A DNA stretch of 64,000 nt from Novispirillum itersonii (GTDB lineage: Bacteria; Pseudomonadota; Alphaproteobacteria; Rhodospirillales; Rhodospirillaceae): the NCBI RefSeq assembly GCF_014205675.1, contig NZ_JACIIX010000012.1, positions 1 through 64,000 on the forward strand, written 5' to 3'. Positions 1 to 7,203 of this stretch are shown here, piece after piece. Made by a program: the position numbers and the translations under genes. How positions within the stretch are numbered: the first letter of the stretch is position 1; every line of letters starts with the position of its first letter. Under the pieces are notes generated by a model, which did no database searches, was not told the origin of the DNA, and saw only the letters and a program-made list of their open reading frames with translations.

Positions 1-123
1 GACCAACTCGTCGGCGCTGGAAAACCAGCAAAAGTCGCCATCACCGCCATCATGCGAAAGCTCATCGTCATGGCAAACGCCCTGCTCAAGGCAGGCCGTC
101 CATGGATCCGAAAAAACGCTTGA
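1..123 (+). CDS. IS110-family transposase, C-terminal end only (partial)
   Basis: The frame is open from the first base and ends with TGA at 121-123. The 40 residues visible include GKPAKVAITAIMRKLIVMAN and end in a basic PWIRKN segment. This closely resembles the extreme C-terminus of IS110/IS116/IS902 transposases (DEDD-type enzymes that move an insertion sequence through a recombinase-like reaction). The catalytic domains would lie to the left of the window, so intactness cannot be judged. No obvious short terminal inverted repeat follows, which fits the family, since IS110 elements generally lack them. Confidence 0.8.
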   Translation, partial: DQLVGAGKPAKVAITAIMRKLIVMANALLKAGRPWIRKNA

Positions 124-160
124 TCAACACGGATACTCTAGCAGGCCGGTTTCAACCCCT
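1..160 (+). mobile_element. Right end of an IS110-type insertion sequence
   Basis: This is the tail of the transposase plus a short non-coding flank before the next gene. The exact end of the element cannot be set from this side alone. The right boundary given is a guess within about 40 bases, based on the start of the next transcription unit. Confidence 0.5.
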
Positions 161-219
161 TGCCAAGAAACCGACCGGGCGGTATGTTTTGCCCTCCCCG
201 CCGCCCGGAGCAATCCGCC

Positions 220-567
220 ATGCCGCCCTCAACCCTGACCCCGGCCCTGTCGTCCCTGCCCGCCACCGTGCCCTATGGCTGGATGCTGGCGGCGCTGGCC
301 CTCGGCGTCGGCAGCGTTACCCTGCTGACCGCCCCGCTCCCCCTGCATCCGGCCCTGCGGGGTGGGGCCGGACTGTCGGCCCTTGTCCTCGGCCTGACCT
401 GCCTGTCACAGGCCCTGTCCCGCCTGCCCGCCGGTGGGGCGCAAATTCTCGGCTTCGGGCTGGGCGGCGGCCTGCTGACGGTGCTGATCGGGCTGTTGCT
501 GGCCGCCCTGCCCACACCGCCCCTGCCTCTGCCCCTACCCCTGCCCCTGAAAGACCCCGCCCGATGA
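220..567 (+). CDS. Small hydrophobic membrane protein, unknown function
   Basis: A 115-residue protein with about three hydrophobic segments (roughly residues 20-38, 45-62 and 75-95) and a C-terminal Pro-Leu tract encoded by a run of CCCCTG-like hexamers. I chose ATG at 220 because a CGGAG sequence lies just upstream; the in-frame start at 160 would add residues with no membrane character. Its stop overlaps the next start in an ATGA arrangement, so it is probably translationally coupled to the TetR regulator. I do not recognise the family. A role in export controlled by the adjacent regulator is possible but unproven. Confidence 0.6.
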   Translation: MPPSTLTPALSSLPATVPYGWMLAALALGVGSVTLLTAPLPLHPALRGGAGLSALVLGLTCLSQALSRLPAGGAQILGFGLGGGLLTVLIGLLLAALPTPPLPLPLPLPLKDPAR

Positions 568-1154
568 GCCTTGCCCACACCCGCCGCAAGCAGCCGGAAC
601 TGGTCCGCCGCGCCATTCTGGACTGTGCCAACCGCCTGATCGCCGAACGCGGGGCTACAGACCTGAGCATTCAGGCGGTTGCCGATGCCGCCGGGGTCAG
701 CAAGGGCGGGGTCTTTCACCACTTTCCCAACCGGCAGGCGCTGATTCTGGCAATGCTTCAGGATCTGCTGGATCAGAGCGATGAGCGGGTTGAGGCCCTG
801 ATGGCCGCCGACCCGGTGGCCCATGGCCGCTTCACCCGGGCCTATGTCAAACTGCTGAGGATGGATGATGACCCGGAGCAGATCCGCACCTGTACCGCCC
901 TGATGCAGGTAACGCTGTTTGACCCGGACACCGGCACCCTGTGGACCAACTGGCTGACGGACCGCCTCGCCCGCCATGCCGCGACCGACAGCGATCCGGC
1001 GCTGGAGGTCATCCGCCTTGCCGCTGACGGGGCGTGGCTGGCGGCCCGCACGCAGGACACCCTGCCCGACTGCGACGACCCCGACCTGCTGCGCAACCGC
1101 CTGCCTGCCCTGATTGAGCGGCTGACGGCAATGACCTACCCCACCCCGGGCTAA
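564..1154 (+). CDS. TetR/AcrR-family transcriptional regulator
   Basis: A 196-residue protein with the TetR-type N-terminal helix-turn-helix: AILDCANRLIAERGATDLSI followed by VADAAGVSKGGVFHHFPNRQ (about residues 16-56), including the usual G-V-S-K-G-x-x-x-H-H-F core. The rest is a helical ligand-binding/dimerisation domain, probably of the TetR_C type found with QacR/YcdC-like members. The start is ATG 564, overlapping the stop of the small membrane protein by 4 bases. The ligand is unknown; the coupled membrane protein is the obvious target candidate. Confidence 0.85.
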   Translation: MSLAHTRRKQPELVRRAILDCANRLIAERGATDLSIQAVADAAGVSKGGVFHHFPNRQALILAMLQDLLDQSDERVEALMAADPVAHGRFTRAYVKLLRMDDDPEQIRTCTALMQVTLFDPDTGTLWTNWLTDRLARHAATDSDPALEVIRLAADGAWLAARTQDTLPDCDDPDLLRNRLPALIERLTAMTYPTPG

Positions 1155-1160
1155 GCGCAA

Positions 1161-1190
1161 AGAAAAGGCCCGGTCCCCAAGGACCGGGCC
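1161..1190 (-). terminator. Terminator of the GGDEF-EAL gene
   Basis: A 10-bp GC-rich stem (GGCCCGGTCC at 1168-1177 with GGACCGGGCC at 1181-1190). On the minus strand it is followed by TTTTCTTT, so it terminates the leftward gene. It lies between two convergent genes. Confidence 0.8.
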
Positions 1191-1219
1191 AGATGCATCC
1201 TGCCTTCATCAGCTGAAGG

Positions 1220-2965
1220 TCAGAGGACCCCTTCCATCCGCACCGCATGGGCTTCCAGCCAGCGGGTGAAATCCGGGGCCGACATCGGTTTGGCGAACAG
1301 GTAGCCCTGCCCCAGCGCACAGTCCTGCTCCAGCAGGAAGGCGGCATGGGTATCACTTTCAATCCCTTCCGCCACCGCTTCCAGCCCCAGCGTCTGCGCC
1401 ATGGCGACAATGGTGCGGGTCAGGGCGCGGTCATCGGGGTTGGTGTCCAGATGCCGGACGAAGGACTGGTCAACCTTCAGGGTGTTCAGCGGCAGCTGAC
1501 GCAGATACGACAGCGAGGAATAGCCGGTGCCGAAATCGTCGATGGCGATGGCAACGCCCAGCTCGCGGATTGCCGTCAGCACCTGCTTGGCGCGGCCAAG
1601 GTCGCGCAGCTGGGCGGTTTCGGTGATTTCCACCTCCAGCGCCCGCGACGGCAGGCCGGTCTGGCCAAGCACATGCGCCACGGTTCCCGGCAGGTTGGGT
1701 TCATCAAACTGGCGGCCGGAGACGTTGACCGCCACTGTCAGGTCATAGCCCAACTTCCGCCAGATCAGGCAGTCGGCGCAGGATTGCCGCAGCACTCATT
1801 CGCCGATCGGCACGATCGCGCCGGTTTCCTCGGCCACCGGAATAAACTGCACCGGGGAGACGAACCCCAGCTCCGGGTGGGTCCAGCGCAACAGCGCCTC
1901 CATCCCCACCACGCTGCGGTCGGCCAGCCGCAGCTTCGGCTGATACACCACCTGCAACTGGTTGCGCTCAATCGCCTTGCGCAGTTCCCGCTCCAGCACG
2001 TGCTTGCGGTTGGCGGTCTCTTCCAGCGCCGTGGTGTAGGCGGCAAAATCGTTCCCGCCCCGGCGGGCGGTGATCATCGCCAGACCGGCGCGCTGCACCA
2101 GACGGTCAGCGTCACTGCCATCCTGCGGATACTGGCAGGTGCCGATCCGGGCATCGAGGATCAGCTCCACCGCGTTGCAGCGCATCGGCACCCGGAAGAA
2201 ATCCATGATGCGGCGGGCCCACTGATCCGCCACCCCATGCGGGATGACGATCATGAATTCGGTGCCGCCCCAGCAGCCGATCCGGGCATCTTCCGGCAAC
2301 AGGTCCTTCAGGGTTTCGGCGCACTGGCGCAGGGCGGCCTCGCCCAGCACGGTGCCCAGCGCATCGACCACGCCTTCCAGCCGCTCCACCGATACCAGCA
2401 GCACGCAGCCTTCCCCGGCGGCGGCCATTTCCACCATCCGCTCGCGCAGGGCGGCGCGGTTGGGCAGGCCGGTCAGCAGATCGTGGGTGGCCATGAACGC
2501 CAGTTCCCGGGTGCGCTCGATCACCACCTTTTCCAGCTGGGCCGCCTGCTCCCGCCGGTCATTGAACAGCAGCTTGGTTTCCAGCGTGTTGCGGATGCGG
2601 TGCAGCACCTCCGCCTGATCAAACGGCTTGGACAGGAAATCCCGGGCCCCGCCGGCCAGCGCCCGCATCCGGGTCTCGCTGTCGGTCTGGGCGGTCAGCA
2701 CGATGACGGGAAGATAATCGTCCACCCCGCTCATCAGCCGGGCGAGGACCTGATGGCCGTCCAGCACCGGCATCCGGATATCCAGCAGGACCAGATCCGG
2801 CGGTGCCTCCAGCATCGCCTCCAGCGCCGTGACCGGGTTGGTATAACCGGTGACATTGGTGAAACCGTCTTCCTCCAACATCGCTTCCAGCAGAAGAACG
2901 TTGGTCGGGTTGTCGTCCAGAACGACAATCCTTGCGTCTTTCACCACCAAACCGGTTGCAGCCAT
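1220..2965 (-). pseudogene. Response regulator with GGDEF and EAL domains, interrupted by in-frame TGA
   Basis: The two open segments (2965-1796 and 1795-1220) lie in the same frame and are separated by one TGA at 1798-1796 (codon 390 of 582). Read through, the order is a receiver domain (about 1-125, phospho-acceptor Asp62 in LVLLDIRMP), a GGDEF domain with a degenerate signature (GGTEF), and an EAL phosphodiesterase domain. EAL motifs include EALLRW, EITET, IDDFGTGYSSL and AEGIE. The stop falls in IPIGE-*-VLRQ, where relatives have Trp, so a single TGG-to-TGA change explains it. The cut is inside the EAL domain: the upstream product would have the receiver and GGDEF domains but only a fragment of EAL. 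If read through, the enzyme would be predicted to degrade cyclic-di-GMP. It could be a true pseudogene, a leaky UGA or a sequence error. Confidence 0.85.
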
Positions 2966-3220
2966 CCCGGCTCTCTCCCTGCCGTATTACGCAGGCTCAG
3001 CGGAGCAGCCTTCCGCACCGCCGGACCCCCGACCGCTACGGAAACCCTGGGCCAACCCCCGGCCCCCCTGACCTGCCGCACACCACCGTTTCATTCGGGC
3101 ACATGGTAATCCGGCTCTCATTCCGGACCCTTGCCACCCACCCTGAGCACGGCCGTTTACTGTTATACCGATATTTTTGTCACAGCCGACGCCCTTCTGT
3201 CTATGGACCAATCCCACAGA
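2966..3220. other. Intergenic region upstream of the GGDEF-EAL gene
   Basis: About 255 bases with no credible gene. It must hold the promoter of the leftward response regulator. I see no clear repeat or operator; its right edge meets the terminator of maeB. Confidence 0.5.
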
Positions 3221-3257
3221 CACAAAAAACATCCCGCCCGGGGAGACGGGCGGGATG
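3221..3257 (-). terminator. Terminator of maeB
   Basis: Perfect 11-bp stem CATCCCGCCCG / CGGGCGGGATG (3230-3240 and 3247-3257) followed on the minus strand by TTTTTTGTG. It lies about 50 bases beyond the maeB stop. Confidence 0.9.
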
Positions 3258-3307
3258 TGATTATTCAAAGATCTGTATCCGCAGGGGATATTCTACCAAA
3301 GGGCGTT

Positions 3308-5602
3308 TCAGCGCCGTTCCGCCAGCAACTGGGCTTCCACCACCGCCAGCGCCGTCATGTTCAGCAGCCCCCGCACCGTGACCGACGGGGTAACAATATG
3401 GGCCGGATAAGCCATGCCCAGCAGCATCGGCCCGACGTTCAGGCCATCGCCCAGCACCTTGACCATGTTGAAGGCGATGTTGGCGGCATCCGCCGACGGC
3501 ATCACCAGCAGGTTGGCTTCACCCTTCAGGCGGCTGCCGGGGAAGATCCGGTCACGCAGGTCGGCCGACAGCGCGGAATCCGAATGCATTTCGCCTTCGA
3601 TTTCCAGATCCGGCGCCCGTTCCCACACCAGATTGAGGGCATCGCGCATCCGTTGTGCCGACTCGCTGTTGTCTGACCCGAAGTTGGAATGCGACAGCAT
3701 GGCAATCTTCGGCTCGATCCCGAAGCGGCGGACTTCTTCCGCCGCCATGGTGGTGATGGCCGCCAGCTCCTCGGCGGTCGGCTCGTGGTTGACGTAGGTA
3801 TCGGTGATGAAGAAGGTGCCCTTCTCAAGGATCACCGCATTCATCGCCGCACAGACCGAAACACCCGGACGCAGGCCCAGCACATCCTTCACCTGCTTCA
3901 GGTGACCGCTGTACTTGCCGGCGGTGCCACAGATCATCGCCTCGGCCTCGCCCCGGCGGACCATCAGCGCCGCGAAAATGGTGGCGCTGGCCCGCACCGC
4001 AACGCGGGCATGGTCCGGCGACACCCCACGGCGGCGCATCAGGCGCCAGTAGGCATCGGAGAAGTGGTGATAGCGCGGATCGCGGATGATCTCGACCACC
4101 TCGACATCCTCATCCGGGCGCATGCGCAGGCCGAGATCGGCAATCCGCTCGACGATCACCGCCCGGCGGCCGATCAGGATCGGACGGGCCACGCCTTCAT
4201 CCAGCGCCGCCTGCGCCGCCCGCAGCACGCGTTCGTCCTCGCCCTCGGCGAACACCACCCGCTTGGCGGCCTGACGCGCCTTGTCCATCACCGGGCGCAT
4301 GGTCTGGCCGGAGCGGAACACGTACTGGCCCAGCTGCTCGCGGTACAGCTTCAGGTCGGCGATCGGCCGGGTGGCGATCCCGCTGTTCATCGCCGCTTCG
4401 GCCACCGCCGGAGCGATCACCTGAATCAGGCGCGGGTCAAACGGCTTCGGCAGCAGGTACTGCGGCCCGAACACCAGATGTTCGCCGACATAGGCGCTGG
4501 CCACCACGTCAGAGGTTTCCGACCGCGCCAGTTCCGCAATCGCCTCGACACAGGCCAGCTGCATCGCCTTGTTGATGTCCTTGGCCCCGACATCCAGCGC
4601 GGCGCGGAAGATGAAGGGGAAGCACAGCACATTGTTGACCTGATTGGGGTAATCAGACCGTCCGGTGGCGATGATGGCATCGTCGCGCACCTTCAGCACT
4701 TCATCCGGCATGATTTCCGGGGTCGGGTTGGCCAGCGCCAGCACCAGCGGCTGCGGCCCCATCGACGCCACCATCGGGCCGGTCAGCACCCCCGGACCGG
4801 ACAGGCCGAGGAACACATCGGCCCCCTCCATCGCCTGCGCCAGCGTGGTTTCGTGCGACAGATCGGTGCGGCCATAAACCGCCTTATGCGGGTTCATGTC
4901 CTCATTCCGGCCGTCGTAGACCAGACCGAACTTATCGAACAGGGTGACGTTCTCGCGCTTCAGCCCCATCTCAACCAGCAGGTTGAGGCAGGCCAGACCC
5001 GCCGCGCCGCCGCCGGTGGACACCAGCTTGATCTGCGAGATGTCTTTGTTGACCAGATGCAGGCCATTGCGGACCGCCGCGCCCACCACAATCGCGGTGC
5101 CGTGCTGGTCATCGTGGAACACCGGAATCCCCATCTTCTCGCGCAGGCGGGTTTCCACCTCGAAACATTCCGGGGCCTTGATGTCCTCAAGGTTAATGGC
5201 CCCGAAGGTCGGCTCCATCGCCGCGATGATCTGCACCATCTCGTCGGCGGTTTCGGCCTTGATTTCGATGTCGAAGGCATCAATCCCGGCGAACTTCTTG
5301 AACAGAACCGCCTTGCCTTCCATCACCGGCTTGGCTGCCAGCGGGCCGATCGCCCCCAGACCCAGCACCGCCGAGCCGTTGGTGACCACCGCCACCATGT
5401 TGCCCCGGCCGGTCACCTCATAGGCGGCGGCCTCGTCATCGACAATCGCCCGGCAGGCGGCGGCAACACCCGGAGAATATGCCAGCGCCAGATCGCGCTG
5501 GGTCGCCAGCGGCTTGGTGGCGGCAATGGCGATCTTACCCGGACGCGGCTGGCGGTGGTACTGAAGGGCCAGATCGTCAAGGTTCTCGCTGTGGATCTTC
5601 AT
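3308..5602 (-). CDS. maeB: NADP-dependent malic enzyme with C-terminal phosphotransacetylase-like domain
   Basis: A 764-residue protein matching the large MaeB class. The N-terminal malic domain (about residues 15-150, with LALAYSPGVAAACRAI and a following VTNGSAVLGLG) leads into the NAD(P)-binding domain (about 160-420; substrate-site sequence EDIKAPECFEVE and FHDDQHGTAIV). A PTA_PTB domain (about 430-755) follows, with VVFAEGEDERVLRAAQ at its start. The enzyme decarboxylates malate to pyruvate. In known MaeB enzymes the phosphotransacetylase-like domain does not catalyse acetyl transfer but binds acetyl-CoA as an inhibitor. It is transcribed alone and has its own terminator. Start ATG 5602 gives the family's usual N-terminus. 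Confidence 0.95.
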   Translation of the reverse strand: MKIHSENLDDLALQYHRQPRPGKIAIAATKPLATQRDLALAYSPGVAAACRAIVDDEAAAYEVTGRGNMVAVVTNGSAVLGLGAIGPLAAKPVMEGKAVLFKKFAGIDAFDIEIKAETADEMVQIIAAMEPTFGAINLEDIKAPECFEVETRLREKMGIPVFHDDQHGTAIVVGAAVRNGLHLVNKDISQIKLVSTGGGAAGLACLNLLVEMGLKRENVTLFDKFGLVYDGRNEDMNPHKAVYGRTDLSHETTLAQAMEGADVFLGLSGPGVLTGPMVASMGPQPLVLALANPTPEIMPDEVLKVRDDAIIATGRSDYPNQVNNVLCFPFIFRAALDVGAKDINKAMQLACVEAIAELARSETSDVVASAYVGEHLVFGPQYLLPKPFDPRLIQVIAPAVAEAAMNSGIATRPIADLKLYREQLGQYVFRSGQTMRPVMDKARQAAKRVVFAEGEDERVLRAAQAALDEGVARPILIGRRAVIVERIADLGLRMRPDEDVEVVEIIRDPRYHHFSDAYWRLMRRRGVSPDHARVAVRASATIFAALMVRRGEAEAMICGTAGKYSGHLKQVKDVLGLRPGVSVCAAMNAVILEKGTFFITDTYVNHEPTAEELAAITTMAAEEVRRFGIEPKIAMLSHSNFGSDNSESAQRMRDALNLVWERAPDLEIEGEMHSDSALSADLRDRIFPGSRLKGEANLLVMPSADAANIAFNMVKVLGDGLNVGPMLLGMAYPAHIVTPSVTVRGLLNMTALAVVEAQLLAERR

Positions 5603-5970
5603 GGTCGGGTCGCCCGTTACGGAAGGGAGTCAGAAGGATGTGCGCAGGCCCCCGGTCGCCCCGCATGACACGGGATGCAGGCCGGAGCGCCCTGCAATGC
5701 CGCAGGAACCCTGCGGAAGCAAAAGGATGGGCAGAGTAATGAGATATCGCGCCCCTGAAAAGCGGGCAGTTCAAAAAACGATGGCAGCCATTGCGCCACA
5801 CCCCCTGCCCGGCGGCGCGGACCCCATCTGGCGTACCTGTTTTCAACGGTTTGGGAAATATGGGAAAAGCCGCATTTTGCGCCTGCAACATTCTGCGGCA
5901 GCGCACTGGATCACCCCCCTTAAACCGCAAGAGATGCTGCGACTCGATCTCCGCGCCGAATCTTCTGCAA
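5603..5970. other. Long intergenic region upstream of maeB
   Basis: No gene can be supported here; short open frames on both strands have no recognisable protein character. It probably contains the maeB promoter and leader. No tRNA, tandem repeat or riboswitch-like structure is evident. Confidence 0.5.
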
Positions 5971-6003
5971 CGAAAAAGGGCCGGATCAACTGACCCGGCC
6001 CTT
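5971..6003 (-). terminator. Strong leftward terminator without an adjacent gene
   Basis: Stem AAGGGCCGGATCA (5976-5988) pairs with TGACCCGGCCCTT (5991-6003), with one G-T pair at the ninth position. On the minus strand it is followed by TTTTTCGTTG. The nearest leftward gene end is bioY at 6384, some 380 bases away with the repeat block in between, so it either ends a long bioY 3' UTR or serves a small RNA. Confidence 0.7.
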
Positions 6004-6093
6004 CGTCCACCCCGTTGACCGGGGCACTTTCTGGATTCCGTTTCCTCACACCCCGGCGGCAGAATAACGCCGGAGATCTGTATACTCTGTTAG

Positions 6094-6383
6094 CCCCTCA
6101 GGCGGCGGGCGGGGGCGTCCGCCCCCTTGCCTCACGCGCGAATGGTCGCGCGGGCCCTCAATGGGCCAGTCAGCCCGCATGGCGGGCTTCCGGTACCTGC
6201 CCCTCAGGCGGCGGGCGGGGGCGTCCGCCCCCTTGCCTCACGTCCGCATGAGCGGACGGCCCCCCCTTGATAGATTTTTGGGGGCCAGTCAGCCCGGCAG
6301 GCCGGGCTTCCGGTACCTGCCCCTCAGGCGGCGGGCGGGGGCATCCGTCCGCTTGGCTTACGTCCGCATGAGCGGGCGGGCCT
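6094..6383 (+). repeat. Hairpin-rich dispersed element, three tandem copies
   Basis: Copies begin at 6094, 6200 and 6320, each opening with CCCCTCAGGCGGCGGGCG. Copy 1 has stem 1 GGGGGC-GTCC-GCCCCC, stem 2 GCGCGA-ATGG-TCGCGC, stem 3 GGCCC-TCAAT-GGGCC, the linker CAGTC and stem 4 AGCCCGC-ATG-GCGGGCT. Copy 2 keeps the same architecture with different stem sequences (stem 2 CGTCCGC/GCGGACG, stem 3 GGCCCCC/GGGGGCC). Copy 3 is truncated at the stop codon of bioY. The copies joining at CCGGTACCTG suggest tandem duplication of a unit of about 106-120 bases. Relatives lie at 27577, 49584 and 61432. Confidence 0.9.
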
Positions 6384-6965
6384 TCAGGCCGAGCGGCGAC
6401 GCAGGGCCGACCACGCGGCAACCATCACCGCCATCCCCAGCGCGCTCTTCAGCACGGTGGCGGCGATGAACGGGGTCACGCCGACGGCAACCGCCTTTTC
6501 CAGCCCCATCAGGGTCGACAGCCACGCCACCCCGAACACGAAGATCAGGGCATGACCGGCAGACATCGCCGCAAAGGCCTTCAGCGGCGAACGGTCCCAG
6601 CCCCGTTCAGCCAGCAGACCGATCATCCCGGCCGCCACCGCGAAGCCGACCAGATACCCGGCAGTCGGCCCCATCATATACGCCGGACCCGCCATCGCCC
6701 CGGCAAACACCGGCAGACCGGCCAGGCCCTGCGCCAGATAGGTCAGCACCGAGGCAACGGCGAGGCGGGAGCCATAGGCCATCCCCAGCACCAGCACCAC
6801 GAAGGTCTGCATGGTCATCGGCACCGGCCAGAACGGCACCTGCACCTTGGCAGAAGCCGCCAGCAGCAGCGAACCGAGCACCACGGCGCCCACCTTGGCG
6901 GCAACGCCGGAGGACGGCAGCACCGCCGACAGCAGCGACGGAGACTTGGCAACGGCAAGGGTCAT
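6384..6965 (-). CDS. bioY: Biotin transporter BioY (S component)
   Basis: A 193-residue, almost wholly hydrophobic protein with about six membrane spans and BioY sequences such as LLLAASAKVQVPFWPVPMTM near the N-terminus, GLAGLPVF, and GPTAGYLVGFAVAA. BioY is the substrate-binding component that captures biotin and, alone or with an energy-coupling module, takes it into the cell. I chose ATG 6965 because GAGAGG lies just upstream and this gives the normal family N-terminus; a longer frame would run through the upstream tandem repeat. It follows pccA, whose product needs covalently attached biotin, which makes functional sense. No energising ATPase gene is in the window. Confidence 0.92.
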   Translation of the reverse strand: MTLAVAKSPSLLSAVLPSSGVAAKVGAVVLGSLLLAASAKVQVPFWPVPMTMQTFVVLVLGMAYGSRLAVASVLTYLAQGLAGLPVFAGAMAGPAYMMGPTAGYLVGFAVAAGMIGLLAERGWDRSPLKAFAAMSAGHALIFVFGVAWLSTLMGLEKAVAVGVTPFIAATVLKSALGMAVMVAAWSALRRRSA

Positions 6966-7019
6966 TTCACACCTCTCGGGGGAGTCTTGAACAGAAAACA
7001 GGAACACTCTTGAAACCAT

Positions 7020-7118
7020 GGGCCCGGTCGATGACCGGACAGCACTTTTTAAAACCACGGGCCCGGTCGATGACCGGACAGCACTTTTTAAAACCATGGG
7101 CCCGGTCGATGACCGGAC
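7020..7118. repeat. 39-bp tandem repeat between pccA and bioY
   Basis: The sequence GGGCCCGGTCGATGACCGG recurs at 7020, 7059 and 7098, period 39. Each unit contains the palindrome CCGGTC-GAT-GACCGG, and the first two continue with ACAGCACTTTTTAAAACC. The period is a multiple of three, so open frames run through it, but there is no sign that it is translated. It forms the 5' region of bioY as read on the minus strand. Each palindrome followed by T5 on the plus strand resembles a weak rightward terminator. Confidence 0.9.
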
Positions 7119-7203
7119 CCCGGAAGCCGCAGAGTGCCGCTTCCGGGGCCGGAAAAGCCTGACGCATCCGGCGTGTCAGGCTGACCGCAACCCTCAGGCC
7201 AGA

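Noticed and set aside
1796-1798. TGA read as selenocysteine
   Set aside because: The position corresponds to Trp in EAL proteins and no selenocysteine-insertion hairpin is apparent directly downstream.
6161-6469. Open frame with repeated RYLPLRRRAGAS segments
   Set aside because: It is a translation of the hairpin-rich repeat copies, not a conserved protein; the nucleotide structure, not the reading frame, is what is kept.
7020-7118. Possible CRISPR array (also the 35-bp array at 28415)
   Set aside because: Units are contiguous with no variable spacers, and no cas genes are nearby.
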